Program-made: the position numbers and the translations under genes
From: Akkermansiaceae bacterium
Lineage (GTDB): Bacteria; Verrucomicrobiota; Verrucomicrobiia; Verrucomicrobiales; Akkermansiaceae
DNA length: 44,552 nt
Reading direction: 5' to 3'
Assembly: GCA_023301765.1 (NCBI GenBank)
Contig: JALZUC010000031.1
Span: 1-44,552, forward strand
Shown here: in pieces, positions 26,025-33,738 of the stretch
How the letters are laid out: each line of letters opens with the position of its first letter
How positions within the stretch are numbered: position 1 is the stretch's first letter
Notes under the pieces: generated by a model
Database searches by the model: none
Told to the model about the DNA's origin: nothing
What the model saw: the letters and a program-made list of their open reading frames with translations, nothing else

Positions 26025-26804
26025 ATGAGTCTTAAATCTATAATATACATCGGCTTTAGTGGCATACTAGTCATGTTTGGCGGAAAATATATCCTTGGTT
26101 CAGAAGAACTAGTTACTGAAGACGGTAATATTTCAGCCACCACACTACCATTGGATAAAAAAACGGCAGAAGTAACATACCAGACCGCCACCTTTGGCAT
26201 GGGATGATTTTGGGGGCCTGATTCCGAGTTCGGAAGCATCCCTGGCGTTCTTCGCACCCGTGTAGGATACTGCGGTGGTAAAAAAGAAAAACCCACCTAC
26301 CGGAGTATGGGTGATCATACAGAAGCTATTTCCATTGATTTTGACCCCAGAGTAATTAGCTACGAAAAGCTGCTCGCCTATTTTTGGAATGGCCATAGCT
26401 GTAGTTCAGTGAACTCCAACACACAGTATATGAATGCTGTATTCTACAGGAATGATACCCAGCACGCCATCGCCAAGAAATCACTCTCAGAGCATATCAC
26501 TAAGCTTCGTATTAATACCGCCAATGTTCAGACCAAAATCCTCCCAGCCAATACCTTTACCTATGCTGAGCGCTACCACCAGAAATACTACCTCAGGCGT
26601 AGTGGTGACATCCGTACATTCCTAGAAGAACAATACCTAGATGCTAAGTCACTAGCAGACTCCACTGTAGCCACCAGACTCAACGCCTACCTGGGGTCTG
26701 GCGCACGCAGAAATTGGTCCGATTTTCGTAAAGAATTATCCAGCTACGGACTACCTGAAAATTTAGAGCAAAAAGTCCGTAAAATCGCTGACAAAAAACG
26801 TTAA
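26025..26804 (+). CDS. msrA: Peptide methionine sulfoxide reductase A with selenocysteine in place of catalytic Cys
   Basis: MsrA reduces methionine-S-sulfoxide in proteins. The frame is interrupted only by TGA at 26205-26207 (codon 61), exactly where the catalytic Cys of the conserved GCFWG belongs: it reads ATFGMG-U-FWGPDSEFG. It then continues with PGVLRTRVGYCGGKKEKPTY, GDHTEAISIDFDP and AERYHQKYYL, all MsrA blocks, to TAA. The full product is 259 residues with an N-terminal signal-anchor (IIYIGFSGILVMFGG). Cys83 and Cys126 could resolve the selenenic acid. It has a ~50-residue C-terminal extension, as in the divergent MsrA group. A SECIS-like hairpin lies at 26222-26235. Sec-containing MsrA is known in other organisms. 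Sec here is inferred. Confidence 0.9.
26222..26235 (+). promoter_or_regulatory. bSECIS-like hairpin in msrA mRNA
   Basis: TTCCG-AGTT-CGGAA is a perfect 5-bp stem with tetraloop AGTT. The loop starts 20 nt after the in-frame UGA, with G as the second loop base followed by U. GGG (26214-26216) and CCC (26240-26242) could add an outer stem. It fits the bacterial SECIS consensus and shares the AGTT loop and stem length with the hairpin at 1887-1901. Confidence 0.78.
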
Positions 26805-26893
26805 AACCCTCCAAAAAAGCAAACCACTATTCGTATTGCACAAATAATTCTTCACCTCATCCACTTCATCCCATAAATAAGTGTGTATCACTT

Positions 26894-27583
26894 ATGACCT
26901 CTAGACCTAATGAACCTCTGGAAATACTCTATCAGGATGAATGGTTAGTCGCAGTTAATAAGCCAGCGGGCCACCTCGTCCACCCCGCTGACCAGCCTCA
27001 GGAAGATGATCTTGTTACAATGAAAATACTGCGCGATCAGCTCGGGCGCTTGGTTTACAATGTTCATCGGCTAGATCGCCCCACCACTGGTGTATTACTC
27101 TTTGGACTCGATAGCGCAGCCACCAAATATCTACACCGCGCTTTTGAGCGTCATGATATGAAAAAAACATATCTAGCCATCGTCAGAGGAAGCCCTGATA
27201 ACACTCAATGGCAGTGCCACGAGCCTATCCAAAAAGAACATGGCAAACCTATCCGCGAAGCACACACTAGTTTTCAGTTGCTAGAAAAAGCCCTGATTAA
27301 GGAAACCACTATTAGTCTCATCAAAGCCACTCCACACACTGGCCGATTTCACCAGATACGCAGACACTTACTACATGCAGGCACGCCCATAGCAGGAGAT
27401 TACCGCTATGCTGGCATTGAGCAATCTCACGAGATAGGGGCACTTCTTGGGAGTGGCAGTCGTATGCTACTACAGGCGCACTCCATTGCCTTTGACCACC
27501 CCGTCACTGGTGATTACCTTATTATTAAAGCGCCAGCTGATGAGCACTTCATCCGCTCTTTCCCTAGCTACTTTAAATCATGA
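26894..27583 (+). CDS. truC: tRNA pseudouridine synthase, RluA family (TruC-like)
   Basis: A 229-residue pseudouridine synthase. The catalytic motif HRLDRPTTGVLLFG carries the conserved Asp. LEILYQDEWLVAVNKPAGHLVHP is the RluA/TruC N-terminal block, and TPHTGRFHQIRRHLLHAGTPIAGDYRYG-like region is the C-terminal block. Lack of an S4 domain and the HPADQ-type insert suit TruC (tRNA uridine-65), but other RluA-type members are possible. Its TGA stop overlaps the next ATG by 4 bp (ATGA), so translation of the following hypothetical is likely coupled. Here TGA acts as an ordinary stop. Confidence 0.85.
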   Translation: MTSRPNEPLEILYQDEWLVAVNKPAGHLVHPADQPQEDDLVTMKILRDQLGRLVYNVHRLDRPTTGVLLFGLDSAATKYLHRAFERHDMKKTYLAIVRGSPDNTQWQCHEPIQKEHGKPIREAHTSFQLLEKALIKETTISLIKATPHTGRFHQIRRHLLHAGTPIAGDYRYAGIEQSHEIGALLGSGSRMLLQAHSIAFDHPVTGDYLIIKAPADEHFIRSFPSYFKS

Positions 27584-28068
27584 AACTCCAGCACTCACCG
27601 TCGCCAAATCGACTCTACCGCTGGTATCAAGAAGGTAAAATTACTCGCCCCCAGTGGCTAGAGGGTATGAGGCAGCACTTTTTACTAGCACTTAAAGAAA
27701 TTAGCGAAGACCGCTCAGACCCACAACGTGCGTTACTCGAAACATGGCGCTGCAAAAATGCTGCGCGACGGCTAAAAAAGGAACACACTGAGGCCGAACT
27801 ACGAGAGGTCTTCATGTCTCTCAGCGAATTAGACGACTTTCCTCCCGCCACTTATCTATGGAATGGTGATCAGCTAGACATCCCCCTACACTGCTTTTTA
27901 CGTGAAAAACGTGCTCCCGTGCTACGCTTTCCAAAAGTTAGCATTCGCCGTCTCACAGCTGAGGTAACTATAGAATACGGCGCAGTTAAAACCAAGGACC
28001 GCATGCGCGAAACTATTTACCTCCGCAGAGACTGGCGCGGTACTATGGTGGTAGAATCCCGAGATTAA
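27580..28068 (+). CDS. Hypothetical protein coupled to truC
   Basis: A 162-residue soluble protein starting in the ATGA overlap with truC. No signal peptide or membrane segment is seen. It is charged, with helical N-terminal and beta-rich C-terminal halves (YRWYQEGKITRPQWLEGMRQH; LRFPKVSIRRLTAEVTIEYG). I do not recognise a family. Tight coupling to truC suggests an RNA-related or accessory role, but that is inference. It overlaps the 3' end of the convergent yjdM by 4 bp. Confidence 0.65.
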   Translation: MKLQHSPSPNRLYRWYQEGKITRPQWLEGMRQHFLLALKEISEDRSDPQRALLETWRCKNAARRLKKEHTEAELREVFMSLSELDDFPPATYLWNGDQLDIPLHCFLREKRAPVLRFPKVSIRRLTAEVTIEYGAVKTKDRMRETIYLRRDWRGTMVVESRD

Positions 28069-28403
28069 CTCTGCACCTTTTTAACAAACTGTGCCTTCAG
28101 AGCAATGGCCATACCATCCATTTTGCAGTCTATCTCATGATCCCCCTCCACAAGGCGGATTGGCTTAGACTTCATTCCACTCTTAAGCACCTTAGAGCTA
28201 CCCTTAAGCTTAAGATCTTTGATCATCTGCACCACATCTCCAGTTTCTAAGATATTACCGTAAGCGTCCTTCACCACTGGCACCTCATCTAATTCTTCCG
28301 TGATTTCCTTTTCCCACTCGTGGCCACAGGTCATACACTCATACTTAAATGGGTGATCTAAAACATCATCTACAGTACAAATAGGGCAAGAAATATCAGG
28401 CAT
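28065..28403 (-). CDS. yjdM: YjdM/PhnA-family zinc-ribbon protein
   Basis: A 112-residue protein (start at ATG 28403, the conserved MPDISCPIC; the frame extends 11 codons further). The zinc ribbon has CPIC and CMTC pairs. The C-terminal part carries DAYGNILETGDVVQMIKDLKLKG and MKSKPIRLVEGDHEIDCK, diagnostic of the YjdM (formerly 'PhnA') family. Despite older names it does not show phosphonoacetate hydrolase activity by family evidence, and its cellular role is unclear. It is convergent with the truC-linked hypothetical. Confidence 0.9.
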   Translation of the reverse strand: MPDISCPICTVDDVLDHPFKYECMTCGHEWEKEITEELDEVPVVKDAYGNILETGDVVQMIKDLKLKGSSKVLKSGMKSKPIRLVEGDHEIDCKMDGMAIALKAQFVKKVQS

Positions 28404-28557
28404 ACACAGAGATAACCCCCCAGACCACTTTTTCACAAGCGCAGATTACCCCCGCAGCTCACCCCTCACATGCCCACTAGCTCACATTAGTTATTTGATA
28501 AAATCAAAATGAACTTACTTGTCGATCTACCCTATTTTGCGATAATGGGCTCAGACA

Positions 28558-29580
28558 ATGAGTTGGAAGTTACATAACGCCATGTGGCCAGGTCTTGTAG
28601 GTAAAGAACCCGGCTCAGCTCAGCCGCCTATCAGCCTGGATAGGATGCTCGACCTTACTCAAAATACTCAAAATACTCGTAATTCCACGGGTACATATCA
28701 CGGTATAGATATTTTTCTCTCCTCTCCTCATCTAGATATTAATGCAGAGGAGAGCGCTATTAGAAAATTAGCTGATAACATCGCCGATAGAGGTCTATCT
28801 GTAGGCACCTTAGTAGCACCTATCTGGAAAGAAACTGGTGGCGGTAGTTCCATGGGAAGCGTGGAAGAACGGAGAAACTTCGTAGCCGCAGTCCGCCAAG
28901 CTTGCCGCTACGCCGCTATCCTCCGTGATCATGGCGTTCGCAGTTACGGAAGTATTCGTATAGATTCTGCCACCAGTGTAAGTCAATGGGCAGAAAACCC
29001 CACCGAAGGTACCAGACGCATCGCACAAACCTTCCAAGAATGTGGCCGTATAGCAGAAGACCATGACGAAGTTCTCGTTGCAGAAGGTGAAATCTGCTGG
29101 GGAGGTATGCACTCATGGCAAGATATGGTAAACCTACTCGAAGAAACTGCCATGCCAGAGCGAGTAGGCTTTCAGGCTGATCTTGCCCACACCTATCTCT
29201 ACATGCTGGGGCACAACGCTCCTGCTCACCGCCTCCTCCCAGATGACTACTCAGATGATGAATTCTGGGAAGCATACAAGGTCATGACCAATCAGCTTCG
29301 TCCGTGGACTTACGATTTTCATGTTGCGCAAAATGATGGCACTGTGCACGGCACAGGGGCACATGATAAAACTGGACGCCACTGCCCCGCTGATGACCCT
29401 AACGGTAAACTTAATATCACTCGCTGCGCTAGCTACTGGTTACTTGACGAACACGGCAACGAGCGTAAAGAAATCCAGCACATCTGCTGGGATGGCTGCA
29501 TGCTCGCTAATAAACAACTGCTCGAGCAGACCACCTGGGATACCATCCTCGGTACCATGCAGCAAATCAACACACTCTAA
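28558..29580 (+). CDS. Sugar phosphate isomerase/epimerase-family TIM barrel (1 of 3)
   Basis: A 340-residue xylose-isomerase-like TIM barrel. Conserved pieces are [16 protein letters not shown] (metal-ligand Glu), [17 protein letters not shown] (Asp and His), [18 protein letters not shown] (His) and a C-terminal [10 protein letters not shown] region. The unusually long C-terminal loop [14 protein letters not shown] sets it apart from the two following proteins. It starts an operon-like set with 29 bp to the second gene and 4 bp between the second and third. The reaction is not identifiable; it likely acts on a sugar or polyol in a shared path with its neighbours. Confidence 0.8.
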   Translation: MSWKLHNAMWPGLVGKEPGSAQPPISLDRMLDLTQNTQNTRNSTGTYHGIDIFLSSPHLDINAEESAIRKLADNIADRGLSVGTLVAPIWKETGGGSSMGSVEERRNFVAAVRQACRYAAILRDHGVRSYGSIRIDSATSVSQWAENPTEGTRRIAQTFQECGRIAEDHDEVLVAEGEICWGGMHSWQDMVNLLEETAMPERVGFQADLAHTYLYMLGHNAPAHRLLPDDYSDDEFWEAYKVMTNQLRPWTYDFHVAQNDGTVHGTGAHDKTGRHCPADDPNGKLNITRCASYWLLDEHGNERKEIQHICWDGCMLANKQLLEQTTWDTILGTMQQINTL

Positions 29581-29609
29581 TAAAACCTAACACACACGAC
29601 TAAATATTC

Positions 29610-30461
29610 ATGAAAATAGGAATGAACATGCACCTCTGGTCTACTCATGTAACGGAAGAACACTTCTCTGATATTGAAAAACTCAAAGAAATAGGCTACG
29701 AGGGCATCGAGATCTTTCTCGCAGACCCAGTGCGTTCTGGCTACGAAAAGGTAGGTAACTTTCTTAAATCTATCGACCTCGAAGTAAACGGATGCCTTGG
29801 ACTAAATGCCGAACAGAACATCATATCAGAAGATCCCTCGTCACGCCAAGCCGGCTTAGATAAGCTTAAAGAAGCCATCGATAACATGCACGCCGCTGGA
29901 GGTAAAAATATATGTGGCCCCTTTCACTCCGCCTTTGGAACCTTCTCTCGTAACTCCCCACAAGAAGAGGAATATAAACGTAGTGCAGAAGTTCTTTACG
30001 CCGCGGCAGAATATGCAGCACAGGCAGATATCACCCTCACCCCTGAGGCCCTCAACCGCTTTGAGTGCTACCTCGTAAACACCATGGCACAGCTAAAAAA
30101 ACTTGTTGATATGGTAGACCACCCTAATCTTCGCGGTATGTTTGACCCTCACCACGCAAACATTGAAGAAAAATCCTTTGCGCAGGCTATTGAAACTATT
30201 GCCCCTGTTATGACCCACGTTCACATAAGTGAAAATGACCGCGGCACCCCCGGTAGTGGTAACGTAGCATGGGATGAAGTATTCAGCGCTATCGCCAAAA
30301 CCGGCTACGATGGCTGGTACTACATTGAGGCATTTTCACGTGATGACCTCGATTTTGCTAATGCTATAAACGTCTGGCGTGAGTTTAATCCCCGTATGGA
30401 CATCTGCCGTGATGGTTACGCCTTTACCAAGGCAATGATCGAAAAACATAACATCAAATAA
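29610..30461 (+). CDS. D-tagatose/D-psicose 3-epimerase-like TIM barrel (2 of 3)
   Basis: A 283-residue TIM barrel. Four metal and catalytic blocks match the ketose 3-epimerase family: TPEALNRFECYLVNT (Glu), RGMFDPHHANIEE (Asp and His), HVHISENDRGTPGSGNVAW (His and Arg) and GWYYIEAF (Glu). These enzymes exchange epimers at C3 of ketoses using a divalent metal. Sequence fits this family better than sugar-phosphate isomerases. It lies between two further TIM-barrel genes in the same operon, with only 4 bp to the next. Confidence 0.85.
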   Translation: MKIGMNMHLWSTHVTEEHFSDIEKLKEIGYEGIEIFLADPVRSGYEKVGNFLKSIDLEVNGCLGLNAEQNIISEDPSSRQAGLDKLKEAIDNMHAAGGKNICGPFHSAFGTFSRNSPQEEEYKRSAEVLYAAAEYAAQADITLTPEALNRFECYLVNTMAQLKKLVDMVDHPNLRGMFDPHHANIEEKSFAQAIETIAPVMTHVHISENDRGTPGSGNVAWDEVFSAIAKTGYDGWYYIEAFSRDDLDFANAINVWREFNPRMDICRDGYAFTKAMIEKHNIK

Positions 30462-30465
30462 AACA

Positions 30466-31275
30466 ATGAAATTTGGAAACGAATGCTACACATGGTTTAT
30501 GAAGGACTCTGGAGCCTTCTGGGATAACCAGCTAGCCCATATGATGGAAGTTACTGCCAAAGCAGGTATGACAGGTATAGAGCCTATTTTTTCATGGCTG
30601 GGTGAGCTAGCAGATGCAGATAAACTAGAAGCATGTCTTGATAAATATGGTATCGAACTTGCCGCACTAGCATTTGTTCAAGACTGGAATCAACCACAAG
30701 AAACTGCAGAAGAAAAAGAAGCCGCAGACCGCGCTATTAAACTTCTCTCCCGCTTTCCTGACGCAGTACTCTGTACCGTGCAAATGCCTACTGGCCGTCA
30801 TGATCTATTCCAGCGCCAGCAGAATTTAATTAACAACATCAACGCCGTCTCCTGCCGCGCCGCCGATGCTGATATCCCATGTAGCTTTCACCCAAACTCC
30901 CCTGAAGGCTCTATTATTCGTACAGAAGATGACTACTGTAATATCATTGAGCAATTAGACTCCACCGTCACTGGCTGGACTCCAGACGTAGGCCACATCA
31001 TCAATGGAGGTATGGACCCGCTCAATAAAATGAAAGACTACCAAGAACTTATCAATCACGTTCATTATAAAGACTGGGATGGAAATCCTGATTTTGCTCT
31101 TATGGGCGAGGGCAAAGTAGACCTCGAGGGCATCACTAAGTGGCTAAACAGTCAGGAATACGATGGCTGGATCATCTGTGAAGATGAATCACCTAAGGCC
31201 ATAGATGACCCTGATGGGGTTACCATCCATGATGGAGAATGGATTAAAAAATCTCTCCTTCCTCTTATCGACTAA
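30466..31275 (+). CDS. Sugar phosphate isomerase/epimerase-like TIM barrel (3 of 3, IolE-like)
   Basis: A 269-residue AP-endonuclease-2/xylose-isomerase-like TIM barrel. Blocks: IPCSFHPNSPEGSI, VTGWTPDVGHIINGGMDP (Asp, His), INHVHYKDWDGN (His), and GWIICEDES (Glu). HVHYKD and the IICEDES end resemble inosose dehydratase (IolE) and hydroxypyruvate isomerase relatives. The start ATG comes 4 bp after the previous stop. Substrate is unknown. The three genes together could form a keto-sugar interconversion pathway. Confidence 0.8.
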   Translation: MKFGNECYTWFMKDSGAFWDNQLAHMMEVTAKAGMTGIEPIFSWLGELADADKLEACLDKYGIELAALAFVQDWNQPQETAEEKEAADRAIKLLSRFPDAVLCTVQMPTGRHDLFQRQQNLINNINAVSCRAADADIPCSFHPNSPEGSIIRTEDDYCNIIEQLDSTVTGWTPDVGHIINGGMDPLNKMKDYQELINHVHYKDWDGNPDFALMGEGKVDLEGITKWLNSQEYDGWIICEDESPKAIDDPDGVTIHDGEWIKKSLLPLID

Positions 31276-31287
31276 GTAGCATACCTG

Positions 31288-31947
31288 TTAGATTAACCCC
31301 TCTCGCAAATCACCATCAAAGTTAGTCTGCCAGTAGCTACCTGTCTCCACGTGTAGACAAGTAAGCCAGCCGCCACGCCCCACATCTGTATCAATACAAA
31401 CGGCGTGCCCTAGATTAAGAGGGACATGTGATTCCTGTGCCGTATGTCCGCATACCATAATCTTACCTGACATATGTGGTTTTGGTTTGCCAAATTTCTT
31501 ATGGATAACGGTAAAAGGAAGTTGTTCATAAAGCGGCACATCTGCCTCTAAGTTAGCATGTACAAAAATGTGTGTATCCGTTTCATAATGAGGCCTACAG
31601 GTACGGATAAACTCCCAGTGAGAGTCTAACACATCTTTCATATCTCCAGACCCATAAGACTCCAATGTCTCCGTACCTCCCCAGGCGGCTCTCCACTGCT
31701 CTAGCTCTATGTAATTTATCCTAGCGAGCGCAAACTTCTCTTCATGATTTCCAGATAGAAAAATAATATTCAAATCTTGCATTTGTAGTCTGATCAAAAA
31801 ATCAATCACCGCCTTACACTCTGGCCCTCTATCCACATAGTCCCCCATGAAAATAATGCAATCTTCTGGCTGTGGATCTATCGTTTCCCAAAGTTTCTTC
31901 AACGGCACTAAACAGCCGTGAATATCCCCAATCGCTAATGTTCTCAT
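31288..31947 (-). CDS. Serine/threonine protein phosphatase-like metallophosphoesterase
   Basis: A 219-residue PPP-type calcineurin-like phosphoesterase. Metal-binding motifs are in order: AIGDIHGCLVPL (GDxHG), FMGDYVDRGPE (GDxVDRG), FLSGNHEEKFA (GNHE), FVHANLE and MVCGHTAQ. It lacks the C-terminal insert of ApaH, and its length fits small bacterial PrpA/PrpB-like phosphatases. It may act on phosphoproteins or dinucleotide polyphosphates. It is convergent with the TIM-barrel operon and is the last gene of a minus-strand run containing the lipocalin and ROK kinase. Confidence 0.87.
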   Translation of the reverse strand: MRTLAIGDIHGCLVPLKKLWETIDPQPEDCIIFMGDYVDRGPECKAVIDFLIRLQMQDLNIIFLSGNHEEKFALARINYIELEQWRAAWGGTETLESYGSGDMKDVLDSHWEFIRTCRPHYETDTHIFVHANLEADVPLYEQLPFTVIHKKFGKPKPHMSGKIMVCGHTAQESHVPLNLGHAVCIDTDVGRGGWLTCLHVETGSYWQTNFDGDLREGLI

Positions 31948-32017
31948 AAGTAAAATAGTGTTATTTCAAGTACGCCTCACTTTTCCTAAGTATAACTAAG
32001 CTATAGTGGAACCTATA

Positions 32018-32563
32018 TTAATCGACTCTCTTCAGGTTCACAATCAGCTCATTCATGGCAAAACCATATTTTTGCATTCTCTTAATCCCTGCCGTAAAAT
32101 TAGCCGGAGTAGCCTGAGGATTTTTTGCCAGTAACCAGAGATATTTTTTATTAGGACTACCTACGATTGCTAGCGTATGAGCATCGTTAAGATCTAGAAT
32201 CCAGTAATCACCAGCAAAAAGCGAAGCGGGGAATTTGTGGAATCTCACCTCTAACTTTGCTTCACTATCCGGAGTATCACCTACGATCTTAGCGGCACCA
32301 CGAATAGATGTCCTCTCCCCACTGGCCTTGAGCCCCTCATTGAAAACTGAAATTTCACCACGAGGCATCACTTTGTATGTCGCTTTAGCAGCTACTACTC
32401 CACGCTCAAAAAAATTAGGTAATCGTGCTACCTCATGCCACTGGCCAGCATATTGCTCCGGTTTAAAATTCGTAACCGTAGGTAATGAATCATGACGAGA
32501 TGATACACAGGCACAGAGTGTGACTGAGAGAATCAAGAGACAACTAACTAATTTCATTTTCAC
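32018..32563 (-). CDS. Bacterial lipocalin lipoprotein (Blc-like)
   Basis: A 181-residue outer-membrane lipoprotein. The signal peptide ends with lipobox TLCAC (Cys19 of the ORF). The lipocalin signature is YAGQWHEVARLPNFFERGV (GxW motif), followed by AKATYKVMPRGEISVFNEG and DYWILDLNDAHTLAIVGSPNKKYLWLLAK, the typical Blc core. It would bind lipids or lysophospholipids under envelope stress. It is 14 bp downstream of the ROK-kinase gene, so the two may be cotranscribed. Confidence 0.93.
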   Translation of the reverse strand: MKMKLVSCLLILSVTLCACVSSRHDSLPTVTNFKPEQYAGQWHEVARLPNFFERGVVAAKATYKVMPRGEISVFNEGLKASGERTSIRGAAKIVGDTPDSEAKLEVRFHKFPASLFAGDYWILDLNDAHTLAIVGSPNKKYLWLLAKNPQATPANFTAGIKRMQKYGFAMNELIVNLKRVD

Positions 32564-32577
32564 AGAAGAGCAGATGC

Positions 32578-33594
32578 TTAATTTTCAAACGGCACTAATT
32601 CTATCGCCTTACGAGCACTGCCATATGCCGCAGCTCCATCACCACCAACAGCCCACTCAATAACTGTAGTAGGAGTATGTGGTGGTAGTGGGCTTCTCTG
32701 GTATGGCGGCATTGCACGCTCAGCAAAACCTTTCTTCACCTCATCTAGAAACCAGTCTCTGAATCCTGTCTCAGATAGTCCACCACCTATGGTGATAAGC
32801 CCTGGATCTAAAATACTCGCTAGATCCCCTAAACCGTGACCCAGCACATTAGCCTGTAGGGCAAAGATTTCCTTAGCCAGCTTATCACCCTCTTCAGCGT
32901 AATCACGCACTTGAAAAGCTTTCTCCGAGATCGGTGCGTCTGATCTAGCCAATGGATGCTGACTATACTCAGGATTTTCTAATGCAGCCGCTAACTGCCT
33001 GCGCAGTGCCATAAGTGATACCCAGCCTTCCATACATCCACTTCTCCCGCGCCCATCAATAGGCAGTTCACCATTTTCAAACCGAGGCACGGAAAGGTCT
33101 CCAACCTCAACGGCAAGACCATTACTACCTTCATAAAGGTGACCACCAGAAAGCACCATGCCTCCTCCAAGCCCAGTGCCAGGTGCTACATAAAGAAGTC
33201 CACCGTGGTGCTCAGGGCGGTACATCCACTCACCAAAGGCTGCTGCATTACAATCATTGGTCATAAATACTGGTTTACCTATCAATTTAGAGAACTCACC
33301 GCGGATATCCGTCCCTACCCAGTCATCTCCTAAATTTGCCTTACCCCAGACTACGCCATTAGAGCAAGGAGCAGGAACATCAAGACCCACTGCATTTATA
33401 TCCTCTATGGTAATTCCTGCCTGCTCAGCTAACTTTGACATCGCATACCTAAGCTGTTCAAAAGTCCTTGAGTAGCCCTCCTTCACATGGCTACGCACCT
33501 CGATAAGCTCGGCGGCTGATTCGCCCTCCGAGTCTAAAAGCATACACTTAATCGTCGTGCCCCCTATATCAAGTCCTGCAAAGTAATTTTTCAT
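32578..33594 (-). CDS. ROK-family sugar kinase
   Basis: A 338-residue ROK protein without an N-terminal DNA-binding domain, so a kinase rather than a repressor. The phosphate motif FAGLDIGGTTIKCML is at the N-terminus, and YVAPGTGLGGGMVLSGGHLYEG is the ATP-binding glycine-rich region. SGCMEGWVS retains only one Cys of the usual CxCGxxGCxE zinc site, so zinc may be lost. It would phosphorylate glucose or another sugar. It is the first gene of a minus-strand run (ROK, lipocalin, phosphoesterase). Confidence 0.85.
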   Translation of the reverse strand: MKNYFAGLDIGGTTIKCMLLDSEGESAAELIEVRSHVKEGYSRTFEQLRYAMSKLAEQAGITIEDINAVGLDVPAPCSNGVVWGKANLGDDWVGTDIRGEFSKLIGKPVFMTNDCNAAAFGEWMYRPEHHGGLLYVAPGTGLGGGMVLSGGHLYEGSNGLAVEVGDLSVPRFENGELPIDGRGRSGCMEGWVSLMALRRQLAAALENPEYSQHPLARSDAPISEKAFQVRDYAEEGDKLAKEIFALQANVLGHGLGDLASILDPGLITIGGGLSETGFRDWFLDEVKKGFAERAMPPYQRSPLPPHTPTTVIEWAVGGDGAAAYGSARKAIELVPFEN

Positions 33595-33654
33595 CTACAG
33601 CAATACTAATGAATCTAAAAACGCTGACAATACTTCTATTACACTGATTTACTA

Positions 33655-33686
33655 AATAAAAAAACAGCCCACTCTTATGTGAGTGG
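33655..33686 (-). terminator. Intrinsic terminator after pheT
   Basis: On the minus strand CCACTC-ACATAA-GAGTGG (33669-33686) forms a 6-bp hairpin followed by GCTG and a long T-rich tract (33655-33664). It lies 53 bp past the pheT stop and 60 bp before the ROK start, cleanly separating the two units. Confidence 0.82.
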
Positions 33687-33738
33687 ACCATTACGTTAAG
33701 TATTAAATAGGTATACTGACTGCATCCTAAGAAAGCGC

